A DNA stretch of 64,000 bases. It comes from Planctomycetota bacterium. Its GTDB lineage: Bacteria; Planctomycetota; Planctomycetia; Pirellulales; PALSA-1355. Position 1 is the first letter of the stretch. The number at the start of each line of letters is the position of its first letter. Shown here in pieces: positions 6,731 to 14,840 of the stretch. The stretch lies in contig QQVE01000048.1 of the NCBI GenBank assembly GCA_003389325.1, forward strand, positions 124,001-188,000. Direction: 5' to 3'. The position numbers were made by a program, and so were the translations under genes. The notes under the pieces were generated by a model. The model worked only from the letters and a program-made list of their open reading frames with translations, did not search any database and was not told where the DNA came from.

Positions 6731-9604
6731 CTAGTCTCCGTTGCGGCTGGCCAGCATGCGTTCCGCGTTCTGGCCCTCGGCCAGCGCCCTGGCCAGAAAA
6801 CGCCCCGTGATCGATTCCTTTACCCGGGCGATCGCCTCGGGCGTGCCCTGGGCGACGATTCGCCCGCCCTCGTCGGCCGCCCCGGGCCCGAGGTCCACGA
6901 TGTAGTCGGCGGCCTTCATCACTTGGAGGTTGTGTTCGACGATGATCAGCGAATGGCCGACATTCAGCAGCGCTTCGAAGCAATCCAGCAGTTGGACGAC
7001 GTCCTGGAAGTGCAGCCCCGTGGTGGGCTCGTCGAGGATGAACAGCGAGCGTCCCCGCCGGGTGCTGGACATGTAGGCCGCGAGCTTCAACCGCTGGGCT
7101 TCGCCGCCAGAAAGCGTGTTGGCCGGCTGGCCGAGCCGCAGGTAGTCGAGCCCCACGTCGATTAATCGCTTGAGCCGGGCCTGCACCTTGGTCTGGCCGC
7201 GGAAGAACGTGAACGCTTCGCGAACGGTCATCTCGAGCACTTCCGAGATATCTCGGCCGCGATACTTCACGTCGAGCACTTCGCGGCGGTAGCGCTTTCC
7301 GCCGCAGGCACTACAGCGCATGTAAACGTCGGCCAGGAATTGCATGTCGATGGCCACGTAGCCGTCGCCCTGGCATTCCGTGCAGCGCCCGCCGTCGACG
7401 TTGAAACTGAAATGCGCCGCGTCGTAGTTGCGCGTGCGGGCTTCGACCGTCTCGGCAAACACGGCCCGAATGGCGTCAAAGGCCTTGATGTAGGTGACCG
7501 GGTTCGAACGCGGCGAACGTCCGATGGGGCTTTGATCGACCAGGATCACGTCTTCCAATTGGCCGTCGCCGTAGACGTCGCGGTACTCGTACGGCTTGGG
7601 CGCTTCCTTCCGCATGCGGCGGCACAGCGCCGGATAGAGCGTGTCCTGCACCAGCGTGCTCTTGCCCGAGCCGCTGACGCCGGTCACCAGGCACAACAGT
7701 CCCAGCGGAAACTCGACGGTAACGTCTTGCAGGTTGTTGCCCCGGGCGCCGGCCAAACGAATCCAGCCGTGATTGGGCGTCCGCCTGTTGGATGAGGGGG
7801 CCACGCCGCGGCGTCCGGCCAGGAAGTCGCCCGTCAGGCTGCGCTCGCACGCGACGATCTTCTTCGGCGGGCCCTGGTACACGACCTCGCCGCCGCGTTC
7901 ACCGGCGCCGGGCCCGATTTCGATCACTTCGTCGGCGGCGCGAATGAAGGCCTCTTCGTGCTCGACCACCACGACCGAGTTGCCGCGATCGCGCAGCGAC
8001 TCGATCGAACCAATCAAACGCTGGATATCGCGCGGGTGCAGACCGACCGAGGGCTCATCGAGGACGTAGAGCATGTTGACGAGGCTCGAGCCCAGGGCGC
8101 TAGTGAGCGCGACGCGCTGGCTCTCGCCGCCGCTGAGCGTGCGGAGCATCCGGTCGAGCGTCAAATACGCCAGGCCCACGTCGACCAGGAAGCCCAGCCT
8201 CGCCTGCACCTGTTCGAGCATCACGCGGCCGAGTTGTTGCTGCCAGGCGGGCAGTTCAAGATCGCGAAAAAATGCCACGGCGTCCTCGACCTTCATGGCC
8301 GAGATCTCGGCGATATTCCGACCGCCCACGCGCGTCGCCAGGGCCTCGGGCCGCAACCGTTTGCCGCCACATTCCGGACACGGCCGGTAGCTGCGCCAAC
8401 GGCTCAAGAACACGCGCAGGTGCATCTTGTACTTGCGGCGCTCGAGCCAGGCGAAGAAGCCTTTCAGCCCCCCGAACTCACGCTCCGGCACGCCCTCGTA
8501 GATCAATTGCCGCTGCCCGTCGCTTAGCTCGCGATAGGGCACGTCGAGCGGCAAGTCGTAATCGGCTGCCAGCGCGGTCAACTCTTCGAGCTCGTGGGCA
8601 TAAGCCGGCGTGTTCCACGGCGCGATGGCGCCCTCGGCAATCGACTTGTTCGGATCGGGAACGACCAACTCCATGTCGATGTCGATCGTGTTGCCGAATC
8701 CCTCGCACGCCGGGCAGGCTCCCAGGGGGCTGTTGAAGCTGAACAACCGCGGCTCGGGCGCCGGATAGTCGATTCCGCAGTTTTCGCAACGGAACTCATT
8801 AGAGAAGTCGTATTGCTGCCAGCTCGCGCCATCGAGCTCTCGAGGCCGGCCGCCGGGCAAGCCGGCCGAAGGATCCTGGGGCTTTTCCACTAGCACGCTC
8901 ACGCGCCCGCCGCCCTTGGCGAATGCCGTTTCCAACGAATCGCGCAGCCGGGCGCCGCTGGCGGAGCCGGCCTTCAGTCGGTCGACGACCGCCAGCATGC
9001 CCTCGCGCACTTCTTGTTTGTCCAACTCCGACCACGGCTCTTCGGACAGGTTGACCATCCGGTCCCCCAGGACGATGCGCACGAAGCCTTCTTCCTGGAA
9101 TTGGGGCCAAAGCTCCTGCGTCTTGCCATTGGCCTCGACCGGGAATGCGACCAGGTAACGCGTGCCCTCGGGCAATTCGGAGAGGTCCGCTGCCGTCTTC
9201 TGCGGGCTATGCCGCAAGACTTCCTGTTGGCACTTGAGGCAGAAGACCCGGCCCACTTTGGCGTACAGCAATCGCAGATAGTCATTCGTTTCGGTGGCCG
9301 TGCCCACGGTCGAGCGGCTCGAGCGGCTGGTGTTCTTGTGCGTCACCGCGATGGCCGGCGGAATCCCTTCGATGGCGTCGGCGGCCGGTTTTTCGAGCCG
9401 CTCGAGAAATTGCCGCGTGTAGGCCGAGAAGCTGTCGATGTAGCGCCGCTGCCCTTCGGCGTAGAGCGTGTCCAGGGCCAGGCTCGTCTTGCCGCTGCCG
9501 CTCAGCCCGCACAACACCACCAGCTTGCGCCGCGGGATGTCCAGATCGATCTGCTTCAGGTTGTGTACCGCGACGCCGCGGAGGCTGATCGATCGGGCCG
9601 GCAC
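6731..9604 (-). CDS. uvrA: Excinuclease ABC subunit A
   Basis: This is the DNA-damage recognition ATPase of nucleotide excision repair, a cytoplasmic dimer that loads UvrB. The 957 residues carry Walker A GLSGSGKT at 33-40, the UvrA segment SFSAYTRQFLERLEKP, zinc ligands CLKC and, further on, CENC and CPAC, the first signature LSGGESQRVALTSAL, a second Walker A GVSGSGKST near 640, a second zinc module (CTEC...CSAC) and LSGGEAQRLKLA. The open frame extends to 10174 but the family N-terminus begins at SISLRGVAVHNLKQIDL, so the GTG at 9604 is chosen; GAGG lies 7 bases before it. It is probably followed by the GH2-like and E1-like genes in one transcript. Confidence 0.93.
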   Translation of the reverse strand: MPARSISLRGVAVHNLKQIDLDIPRRKLVVLCGLSGSGKTSLALDTLYAEGQRRYIDSFSAYTRQFLERLEKPAADAIEGIPPAIAVTHKNTSRSSRSTVGTATETNDYLRLLYAKVGRVFCLKCQQEVLRHSPQKTAADLSELPEGTRYLVAFPVEANGKTQELWPQFQEEGFVRIVLGDRMVNLSEEPWSELDKQEVREGMLAVVDRLKAGSASGARLRDSLETAFAKGGGRVSVLVEKPQDPSAGLPGGRPRELDGASWQQYDFSNEFRCENCGIDYPAPEPRLFSFNSPLGACPACEGFGNTIDIDMELVVPDPNKSIAEGAIAPWNTPAYAHELEELTALAADYDLPLDVPYRELSDGQRQLIYEGVPEREFGGLKGFFAWLERRKYKMHLRVFLSRWRSYRPCPECGGKRLRPEALATRVGGRNIAEISAMKVEDAVAFFRDLELPAWQQQLGRVMLEQVQARLGFLVDVGLAYLTLDRMLRTLSGGESQRVALTSALGSSLVNMLYVLDEPSVGLHPRDIQRLIGSIESLRDRGNSVVVVEHEEAFIRAADEVIEIGPGAGERGGEVVYQGPPKKIVACERSLTGDFLAGRRGVAPSSNRRTPNHGWIRLAGARGNNLQDVTVEFPLGLLCLVTGVSGSGKSTLVQDTLYPALCRRMRKEAPKPYEYRDVYGDGQLEDVILVDQSPIGRSPRSNPVTYIKAFDAIRAVFAETVEARTRNYDAAHFSFNVDGGRCTECQGDGYVAIDMQFLADVYMRCSACGGKRYRREVLDVKYRGRDISEVLEMTVREAFTFFRGQTKVQARLKRLIDVGLDYLRLGQPANTLSGGEAQRLKLAAYMSSTRRGRSLFILDEPTTGLHFQDVVQLLDCFEALLNVGHSLIIVEHNLQVMKAADYIVDLGPGAADEGGRIVAQGTPEAIARVKESITGRFLARALAEGQNAERMLASRNGD

Positions 9605-10220
9605 GGAAGGACCTCGCAGTTTTGAGCAGGCGAAACCTTGTATGATAGGTCGTTCGCCCGGGTGAGACCAGTCGCCGTCCCCCGGGGGATTTCTCCGGCA
9701 ATAATTGCCCCCGTGCTGCGCGAAACGCTTCGTGCGGGAGAGCAGATTTCGAACGCCTCTTGGGCCTCGCTCATGATGCGGAAACGACACGACGACGATG
9801 CCCTTTGGCGACGCGCCAGGGCGGCTCGGCCGACCGGAGCGCCGGGAGTTCGGGTTGGCGCGGCCGCATAACCGCGCCAGGGCTCGCATCTCGCCATTTG
9901 CATGGCCGTTCGTTGGCCCAGGCATTCGATTTGCAAACCCTGCAACCAGGCGTGAAAATGCCGGCCCTAACAGCATTTTCACCGCCCGGTGGGCAGACCA
10001 CCGAACCGCGGTCTGATAAGCTGAAGGTTTGGGTTCGCCCGCTGGTAGCCGACCAGGAGTCTCGCGGGTCGCGATCGCGTTGTCGAGAGCCCCGTCCCAA
10101 CTTCTCCGGCCGGAATATATCTCGTCATTTTTGGGGACTGGCGTCACCCACGAGAACGGAGTGCGCGCCGACACATCCTGGTACGATTCTTGTTGGTCAG
10201 AAACTCACACCGCGCGGGCC
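9605..10220. other. Intergenic region between divergent uvrA and the NusG-like gene
   Basis: No credible gene is visible in these 616 bases; the frames that cross it are extensions of uvrA or of the NusG-like gene without family similarity. It must contain the uvrA promoter and probably the promoter and leader of the glycan cluster. Visible structure: a perfect 10-base inverted repeat (9952-9982), a second smaller dyad CGGTGG/CCACCG at 9987-10003, the 8-base palindrome ACCGCGGT at 10005-10012, and CAGACC (9994-9999) able to pair with GGTCTG just after that palindrome. Together these could fold into alternative hairpins in a leader RNA. No clear consensus -35/-10 pair was recognised on either strand. 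Confidence 0.5.
9952..9982. repeat. Inverted repeat GTGAAAATGC-N11-GCATTTTCAC
   Basis: A perfect 10-base dyad with an 11-base spacer lies 240 bases upstream of the NusG-like gene. The outer halves, GTGAAAA and TTTTCAC, are 17 bases apart. The same heptamers with the same 17-base spacing recur at 62205-62235, also intergenic. It could be an operator or an RNA hairpin; it lacks a GC-rich stem or U-tract, so an intrinsic terminator is unlikely. Confidence 0.5.
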
Positions 10221-10790
10221 ATGCCGCCGATGCCGATTCTTCCTCGCGAACCCGACATCTATCCAGCCGACTTGCTCGAGCGGTTGGATCCGTCTGTCGG
10301 CGAGACGAGCCGATGGTGGGCGATGTATACGCTGGCGCGGCGCGAAAAGGAGTTGATGCGCCGGCTTCGCGCTTTGGACATTCCCTTCTACGCGCCGCTT
10401 GTGGTGCGCCGCACCCGCTCGCCGGGCGGCCGGGTGAGAGAGAGCCACGTGCCGCTGTTTGCCGGTTACGTGTTCGTATGCGGCAGCGAAGAGCAGCGCC
10501 AGCAAGCCGTGACGACCAACTGCGTGTCGCGCTGCCTGGCAGTACCCGACGCGGTGCAATTGGCCCACGATTTGCGACAGATTCGGCAGCTCATCGAAAC
10601 CGATGCTCCGCTGACGGTCGAATCGCGTATCGACAGCGGGCGCGCGGTACGCGTGCGCAGCGGTCCGATGTCGGGACTCGAGGGCACGGTCGTGCAGCGT
10701 CGTGGACGCGACTGGCTGGTGGTGGCGGTGGAGTTTTTGGGTCAGGGCGCCAGCGTGCTTTTGGAAGATTTTCAAGTCGAGCCCCTCTGA
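10221..10790 (+). CDS. NusG-like transcription elongation factor (NGN-KOW), RfaH/LoaP-type paralogue
   Basis: The 189-residue protein has a NusG N-terminal (NGN) domain starting at about residue 31 (RWWAMYTLARREKELMRRL; VPLFAGYVFV) and a C-terminal KOW domain (GRAVRVRSGPMSGLEGTVV). The family binds the RNA polymerase clamp, and specialised paralogues such as RfaH or LoaP act on long polysaccharide operons. Its position as first gene of a 31-kb glycan cluster, after a long structured leader, fits a dedicated antiterminator rather than housekeeping NusG, which usually neighbours secE and rplK. The ATG at 10221 is chosen; the open frame continues to 10029 but that part has no similarity. A second ATG at 10230 is possible. 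Confidence 0.85.
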   Translation: MPPMPILPREPDIYPADLLERLDPSVGETSRWWAMYTLARREKELMRRLRALDIPFYAPLVVRRTRSPGGRVRESHVPLFAGYVFVCGSEEQRQQAVTTNCVSRCLAVPDAVQLAHDLRQIRQLIETDAPLTVESRIDSGRAVRVRSGPMSGLEGTVVQRRGRDWLVVAVEFLGQGASVLLEDFQVEPL

Positions 10791-10963
10791 TGCTCCCGGC
10801 GGGCTTTCGCTCGCGCCGCTTCGATGAGAAATACACAGCCCGCAGCTAGCAACACGAGCGTTCCACGACGAGCGGCGAGTGCAGTTGCACGATAAAATAT
10901 CACTTCCTGAGCGGAAAGAATTGATCGCCAAGTGGCCGAACGTTATGCTGCCACTGGGCCGGC

Positions 10964-10978
10964 AAGTGTCTGACACTT
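10964..10978. repeat. 15-base palindrome AAGTGTC-T-GACACTT
   Basis: A perfect 7-base dyad with a single central base lies 44 bases before the dehydratase gene at 11022, in a 231-base gap after the NusG-like gene. It may be an operator or a REP-like element. Only this one copy was noticed in the window. Confidence 0.45.
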
Positions 10979-11021
10979 CGCATGTGATTTCCGCACACGT
11001 AACGACACCTTGGCCAACACC

Positions 11022-12947
11022 ATGAGCAATCGTCTGCTGCCCCAGCGGCTCACCAAGCGCGCGTTCGCGGCGCTGCTGCTGCACGTCATCGTGTTCGCAG
11101 TGCTGTACTGGTTCTCGTTCGCGCTGAAGTTCGAGTTCGCCTTCAATACGGAAGATTGGCAGACGCTGCTGGTCACGTTGCCCGGCGTCGTGTTGATTCA
11201 AACGGCGGTCTTCTACTACGCGGGCCACTGCCACCGGTCGTGGTACAGCGTTTCGTTCTCCGACCTGGTGATGCTGTTCCACTCGGCGACCCTGTCGCTG
11301 TTGATCGTGGCCGCCATCGATCGGCTGTTCATCCGTTGGCTGCACCCGCCGGCCAGCGTGCTGTTGATCGACTGGGCTTTGACGATCCTGGTGCTCGGCG
11401 GGTTGCGGGCCATCGGCCGGTTATCGCGCGAGGAGCTCAGTCCCCGCCTGTGGCGCAGCGGATACCGCCGGGCGCTGATCGTGGGGGCCAATCAATCGGG
11501 CGAAACGCTGGCCCGGCACTTGATGACCGATCGCCGGCTTCGCTACCAGCCGCTGGGCTACCTGGATCACGACGAATCGAAAATCGGTTCCACCTTCGGC
11601 GGCATCCCCATTTGGGGCAAGCCGGAGCAGGCGCTGGGCATTGCGACTCACCTGGGGGTGGAGGACATTCTCGTCATCTCCGGCGTGCTCGCCGGGTCCG
11701 AGCTTCGCAAGCTGATGGAAGGCTGCGAAGAGGCGAACATCACGCTCAAGGTCATTCCGGCCTACGACGACCTGCTGGCCAGCAACTACGCCCCGCAGAT
11801 TCGCGACGTCGACATCAACGACTTGTTGAGGCGCGAACCGGTCGAACTGAATAACGACGCGATTCACACCCTGGTCTCGGGCCGCACCGTGATGGTCACC
11901 GGCGCCGGGGGAAGCATCGGTTCGGAAATTTGCCGGCAGGTGCTCAAGTTTCGCCCGAAGATCGTGCTGTTGGTCGAACGCAGCGAAAACAGTCTGTTCA
12001 TGGTCGAGCAGGAGTTTCGGGCGCTGCGTACCGAGACCCAACTGATTCCCTGCATCGCCGACATCACCGATGAGGAGCGGATGGGCCAGATCTTCCGCTC
12101 GAATCGGCCGGCGGTCGTCTTTCATGCCGCGGCACACAAGCACGTGCCAATGATGGAGTACAACCCGGGCGAGGCGATCAAGAACAACGTGCTGGGCACG
12201 CGGCGGCTGGCGCAGTTGGCCGACGAGCACGGCGTTCAGGAGTTCGTCATGATTTCGACCGACAAAGCGGTCAATCCGACGAGCATCATGGGCGTGTCGA
12301 AGCAATTGGCCGAGCGGTTCATTCACGCCTTCTCCGACAAGGCCGGCACGAAGTTCGTCGTGGTGCGTTTCGGCAACGTGTTGGCCTCCAACGGCAGCGT
12401 GGTGCCGATCTTTCAAGAACAAATTCGCCGCGGCGGTCCGATCACGGTGACGCATCCCGAGATCGAGCGCTTCTTCATGACCATACCCGAGGCCTCGCAA
12501 CTGGTGCTGCAGGCCGCGGCCATGGGCAAGGGGGGCGAGATCTTCGTGCTCGACATGGGCGAGCCGGTCCGCATCGTCGACCTGGCGCGCGACCTGGTGC
12601 GGCTGTCGGGCCTGAAGGCCGACGATATCGAAATCACGTTCACCGGACTTCGTCCCGGCGAGAAGCTCTACGAAGAGCTGTACTTCGAAGACGAAAAGAT
12701 GCTGCCCACGCCGCACCCCAAGCTGTTCGTGGCGTATCACCGCCCCTATTCGCTGGAGGACGTGGAGCGGTCGGTCTCCGAGGTTGCCACGCTGGTGCAC
12801 GGCTCGCCCGACGACCTGCGGCTGAAAATCAAGGAACTCGTCGCCGAATATGCCGAGTCGTGCCCTAACGATCAGGTCGAGGCACCGGCGTCCCTTCCCC
12901 TGCGCAGCACGGGCGGAAACTCGAGTGAGGCGCATGTCGGCCCGTAG
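11022..12947 (+). CDS. Membrane NDP-sugar 4,6-dehydratase/epimerase (CapD/PglF/FlaA1 family)
   Basis: The 641-residue protein has four N-terminal transmembrane helices (about residues 14-130), a CoA-binding-like Rossmann domain (about 140-260) and a C-terminal extended SDR domain with VMVTGAGGSIGSE near 290 and MISTDKAVNP...MGVSK near 410-427. The Met in place of the catalytic Tyr is typical of the PglF/FlaA1/CapD group, which dehydrates UDP-GlcNAc to a 4-keto-6-deoxy sugar at the membrane. With the DegT aminotransferase (36752) and the initiating transferase (40340) it suggests a bacillosamine-like 4-amino sugar, though no N-acetyltransferase was seen. The start is the ATG at 11022; a TTG lies 12 bases upstream in frame. 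Confidence 0.88.
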   Translation: MSNRLLPQRLTKRAFAALLLHVIVFAVLYWFSFALKFEFAFNTEDWQTLLVTLPGVVLIQTAVFYYAGHCHRSWYSVSFSDLVMLFHSATLSLLIVAAIDRLFIRWLHPPASVLLIDWALTILVLGGLRAIGRLSREELSPRLWRSGYRRALIVGANQSGETLARHLMTDRRLRYQPLGYLDHDESKIGSTFGGIPIWGKPEQALGIATHLGVEDILVISGVLAGSELRKLMEGCEEANITLKVIPAYDDLLASNYAPQIRDVDINDLLRREPVELNNDAIHTLVSGRTVMVTGAGGSIGSEICRQVLKFRPKIVLLVERSENSLFMVEQEFRALRTETQLIPCIADITDEERMGQIFRSNRPAVVFHAAAHKHVPMMEYNPGEAIKNNVLGTRRLAQLADEHGVQEFVMISTDKAVNPTSIMGVSKQLAERFIHAFSDKAGTKFVVVRFGNVLASNGSVVPIFQEQIRRGGPITVTHPEIERFFMTIPEASQLVLQAAAMGKGGEIFVLDMGEPVRIVDLARDLVRLSGLKADDIEITFTGLRPGEKLYEELYFEDEKMLPTPHPKLFVAYHRPYSLEDVERSVSEVATLVHGSPDDLRLKIKELVAEYAESCPNDQVEAPASLPLRSTGGNSSEAHVGP

Positions 12948-12997
12948 CAAGCGGCGACAGGCGCCAGCCATTCCTATCCACGTTCACTTCTCAGTTG

Positions 12998-14011
12998 ATG
13001 TCCTCCTCATCGCGCGATAGCGCCTCGGAACCGGTATTGATTGCCGGGCTCGGCTCGATCGGCCGGCGCCACTTGAGCAACCTGCGCGCGCTGGGCTGCC
13101 GGCAGTTCATCTTCTACCGCACGTACCAATCGACGCTCGACGAACTCGACGCGGAGGACGCATTCTCCACGTCCGACTTGCAGGAGGCGCTCGCCCGGCG
13201 GCCCCGAATTGCCATCATCGCCAACCCCACGGCCAAGCACCTCGAAGTGGCCACGGCGGCAGCCCGCGCGGGTTGCCATTTGCTGATCGAAAAGCCAGTG
13301 TCGCATTCGCTCCAGGGGTGCCGCGAGTTGGCCGAGATCGCCGAGCGCAATCGACTCACCGTGTTGATTGGCTGCCAGTTTCGCTTTCATCCGCTGCTGA
13401 TCAGCCTGGACGCGCAACTACGTTCCGGTCGCATTGGCACGGTGCTGGGAGCACGCGCCGAGTGGGGCGAGTACCTGCCGGACTGGCATCCCTGGGAAGA
13501 CTATCGCAAGAGCTACAGCGCGCGGGCGGACCTCGGCGGTGGGGTCGTGCTGACGCTGATCCATCCGCTGGACTACCTGTACTGGATGTTCGGTCCGGTC
13601 GGACGAGTGCAGGCCGAAATTCGCGACGTGCCCAGCCTGCAGACGGCCGCCGGCGACGACTGGGCCGAGATCACGCTAAAGTTCGATAGCGGCGTTGTCG
13701 GCCAGGTGCACCTGGACTACGTGCAGCGGCCGCCGGTGCACCGACTCTGGGTGTGGGGCGACCGGGGACGCGCGACGTGGGACTTCCACGCCGGGTCGCT
13801 CGAGTGGCAAACTCCCGAGGGCGAGATCGAGACCGAGCGCGTGCCCGAGGGATTCGAGCGCAATTCGATGTTCGTCGACGAGATGCAGCATTTCTTGAAA
13901 GCCATCGAAGAGGGAAAGCCCAGCCGCATTCCGCTTGCCGACGGTATTGCCGTGCTGGATATCGCCGAGCGGGCCAAACAATCCGCCAAGCGCGAGGCCT
14001 GCCGTGCCTGA
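12998..14011 (+). CDS. Gfo/Idh/MocA family NAD(P)-dependent oxidoreductase
   Basis: The 337-residue protein has the Rossmann motif GLGSIGRRHL near residue 17, the conserved EKP segment (LLIEKPVSHS) and a C-terminal substrate domain with GGGVVLTLIHPLDYL, which supplies the His and Asp seen in sugar oxidoreductases of this family. It probably oxidises or reduces a (nucleotide) sugar in the cytoplasm. It is directly followed by an SDR, the CMP-nonulosonate synthetase and NeuB. A similar oxidoreductase pair accompanies legionaminate genes in other bacteria, so a role in making the nonulosonate precursor is inferred. ATG at 12998 is chosen; an in-frame TTG precedes it by one codon. Confidence 0.85.
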   Translation: MSSSSRDSASEPVLIAGLGSIGRRHLSNLRALGCRQFIFYRTYQSTLDELDAEDAFSTSDLQEALARRPRIAIIANPTAKHLEVATAAARAGCHLLIEKPVSHSLQGCRELAEIAERNRLTVLIGCQFRFHPLLISLDAQLRSGRIGTVLGARAEWGEYLPDWHPWEDYRKSYSARADLGGGVVLTLIHPLDYLYWMFGPVGRVQAEIRDVPSLQTAAGDDWAEITLKFDSGVVGQVHLDYVQRPPVHRLWVWGDRGRATWDFHAGSLEWQTPEGEIETERVPEGFERNSMFVDEMQHFLKAIEEGKPSRIPLADGIAVLDIAERAKQSAKREACRA

Positions 14012-14024
14012 TCGCGTTGCTGCG

Positions 14025-14840
14025 ATGTTCGACTTGAGTGGCCGCGTGGCGGTTCTCACCGGCGGTGCAGGCATGCTGGGCCGGCAGTACACGCGCACGT
14101 TGCTGGAGGCCGGTGCGAAGGTGGTCGTGGTCGACGTGAACGAGCGTTCGGCCGACGAAGCCGCCCAGGCCGCCGTGGCCGAGGTCGGCGGAGAGGCCGT
14201 CGGCTGGGGACTCGACGTCCGCCACAAGGACGACGTCCAGCGGATGGCCGAGGGGGTCCGCGACCGTTTCGGCAGCATCGACATTCTGATCAACAACGCC
14301 GCCATCGATCCCAAGCTCGACAGCGACGTGGCCGACAAGCTGGCCGACACGTTTGAGGACTATCCGCTCCAGTTGTGGCAACAATCGCTCGACGTGAATC
14401 TGACCGGCGCGATGCTCTGCTGCCAGGCCGTGGGCAAAGTGATGCTCGCCCAGCAAAAGGGCGGGGTGGTCGTCAACGTGTGCTCGACCTACGGCGTGGT
14501 CGCTCCCGACCAGCGGCTTTACCGTCGCGAAGGCGAGACCGAACAAAGGCTTTTTAAGCCCGTGGCCTATGCGGTGACCAAGGCGGGCATCGCCCACCTG
14601 ACGCGCTACCTGGCCGCCTATTGGGGCGGACGGGGGATTCGCGTCAATACGCTGACGCCCGGCGGGGTCTACAACGCGCAGGACGAGGAATTCGTGACCA
14701 AGTATGCTGCCCGCACTCCGCTAGGCCGCATGGCGTCGGTCAACGAAATGAACGGTGCCATGCTGTTCCTGGTGTCGGACGCCTCGACCTACGTTAACGG
14801 CGCCAACGTCGTCGTCGACGGGGGGTGGACCGCATGGTAG
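14025..14840 (+). CDS. Short-chain dehydrogenase/reductase (PtmA-like)
   Basis: The classical SDR of 271 residues has TGGAGMLGRQYTRTL for NAD(P) binding, NNAAID after beta-4, a catalytic Ser in CSTYG, and the Tyr-Lys pair in AYAVTKAGIAHL. An alternative GTG start at 14004, overlapping the oxidoreductase stop, would add 7 residues. It ends inside the start of the CMP-sugar synthetase gene (ATGGTAG). SDRs beside CMP-nonulosonate synthetase and NeuB genes include PtmA of the Campylobacter flagellar glycan locus; that comparison is from gene context, and the reaction here is not known. Between residues about 105 and 115 it has a short insertion (DSDVADKLADTFEDY) common in that subgroup. Confidence 0.88.
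   Translation: MFDLSGRVAVLTGGAGMLGRQYTRTLLEAGAKVVVVDVNERSADEAAQAAVAEVGGEAVGWGLDVRHKDDVQRMAEGVRDRFGSIDILINNAAIDPKLDSDVADKLADTFEDYPLQLWQQSLDVNLTGAMLCCQAVGKVMLAQQKGGVVVNVCSTYGVVAPDQRLYRREGETEQRLFKPVAYAVTKAGIAHLTRYLAAYWGGRGIRVNTLTPGGVYNAQDEEFVTKYAARTPLGRMASVNEMNGAMLFLVSDASTYVNGANVVVDGGWTAW

Noticed and set aside
9605..10174. N-terminal extension of uvrA by about 190 residues
   Set aside because: UvrA similarity begins at SISLRGVAVHNL, and a GTG with GAGG 7 bases upstream fits there. The extension has no similarity and covers an intergenic region with dyads.
10197..14597. Long minus-strand frames through the glycan cluster (for example 10197-11345, 11421-12971, 13671-14597)
   Set aside because: GC-rich DNA with strong third-position bias creates long antisense frames. 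These are His/Arg/Ala-rich without motifs and lie opposite well-supported genes.
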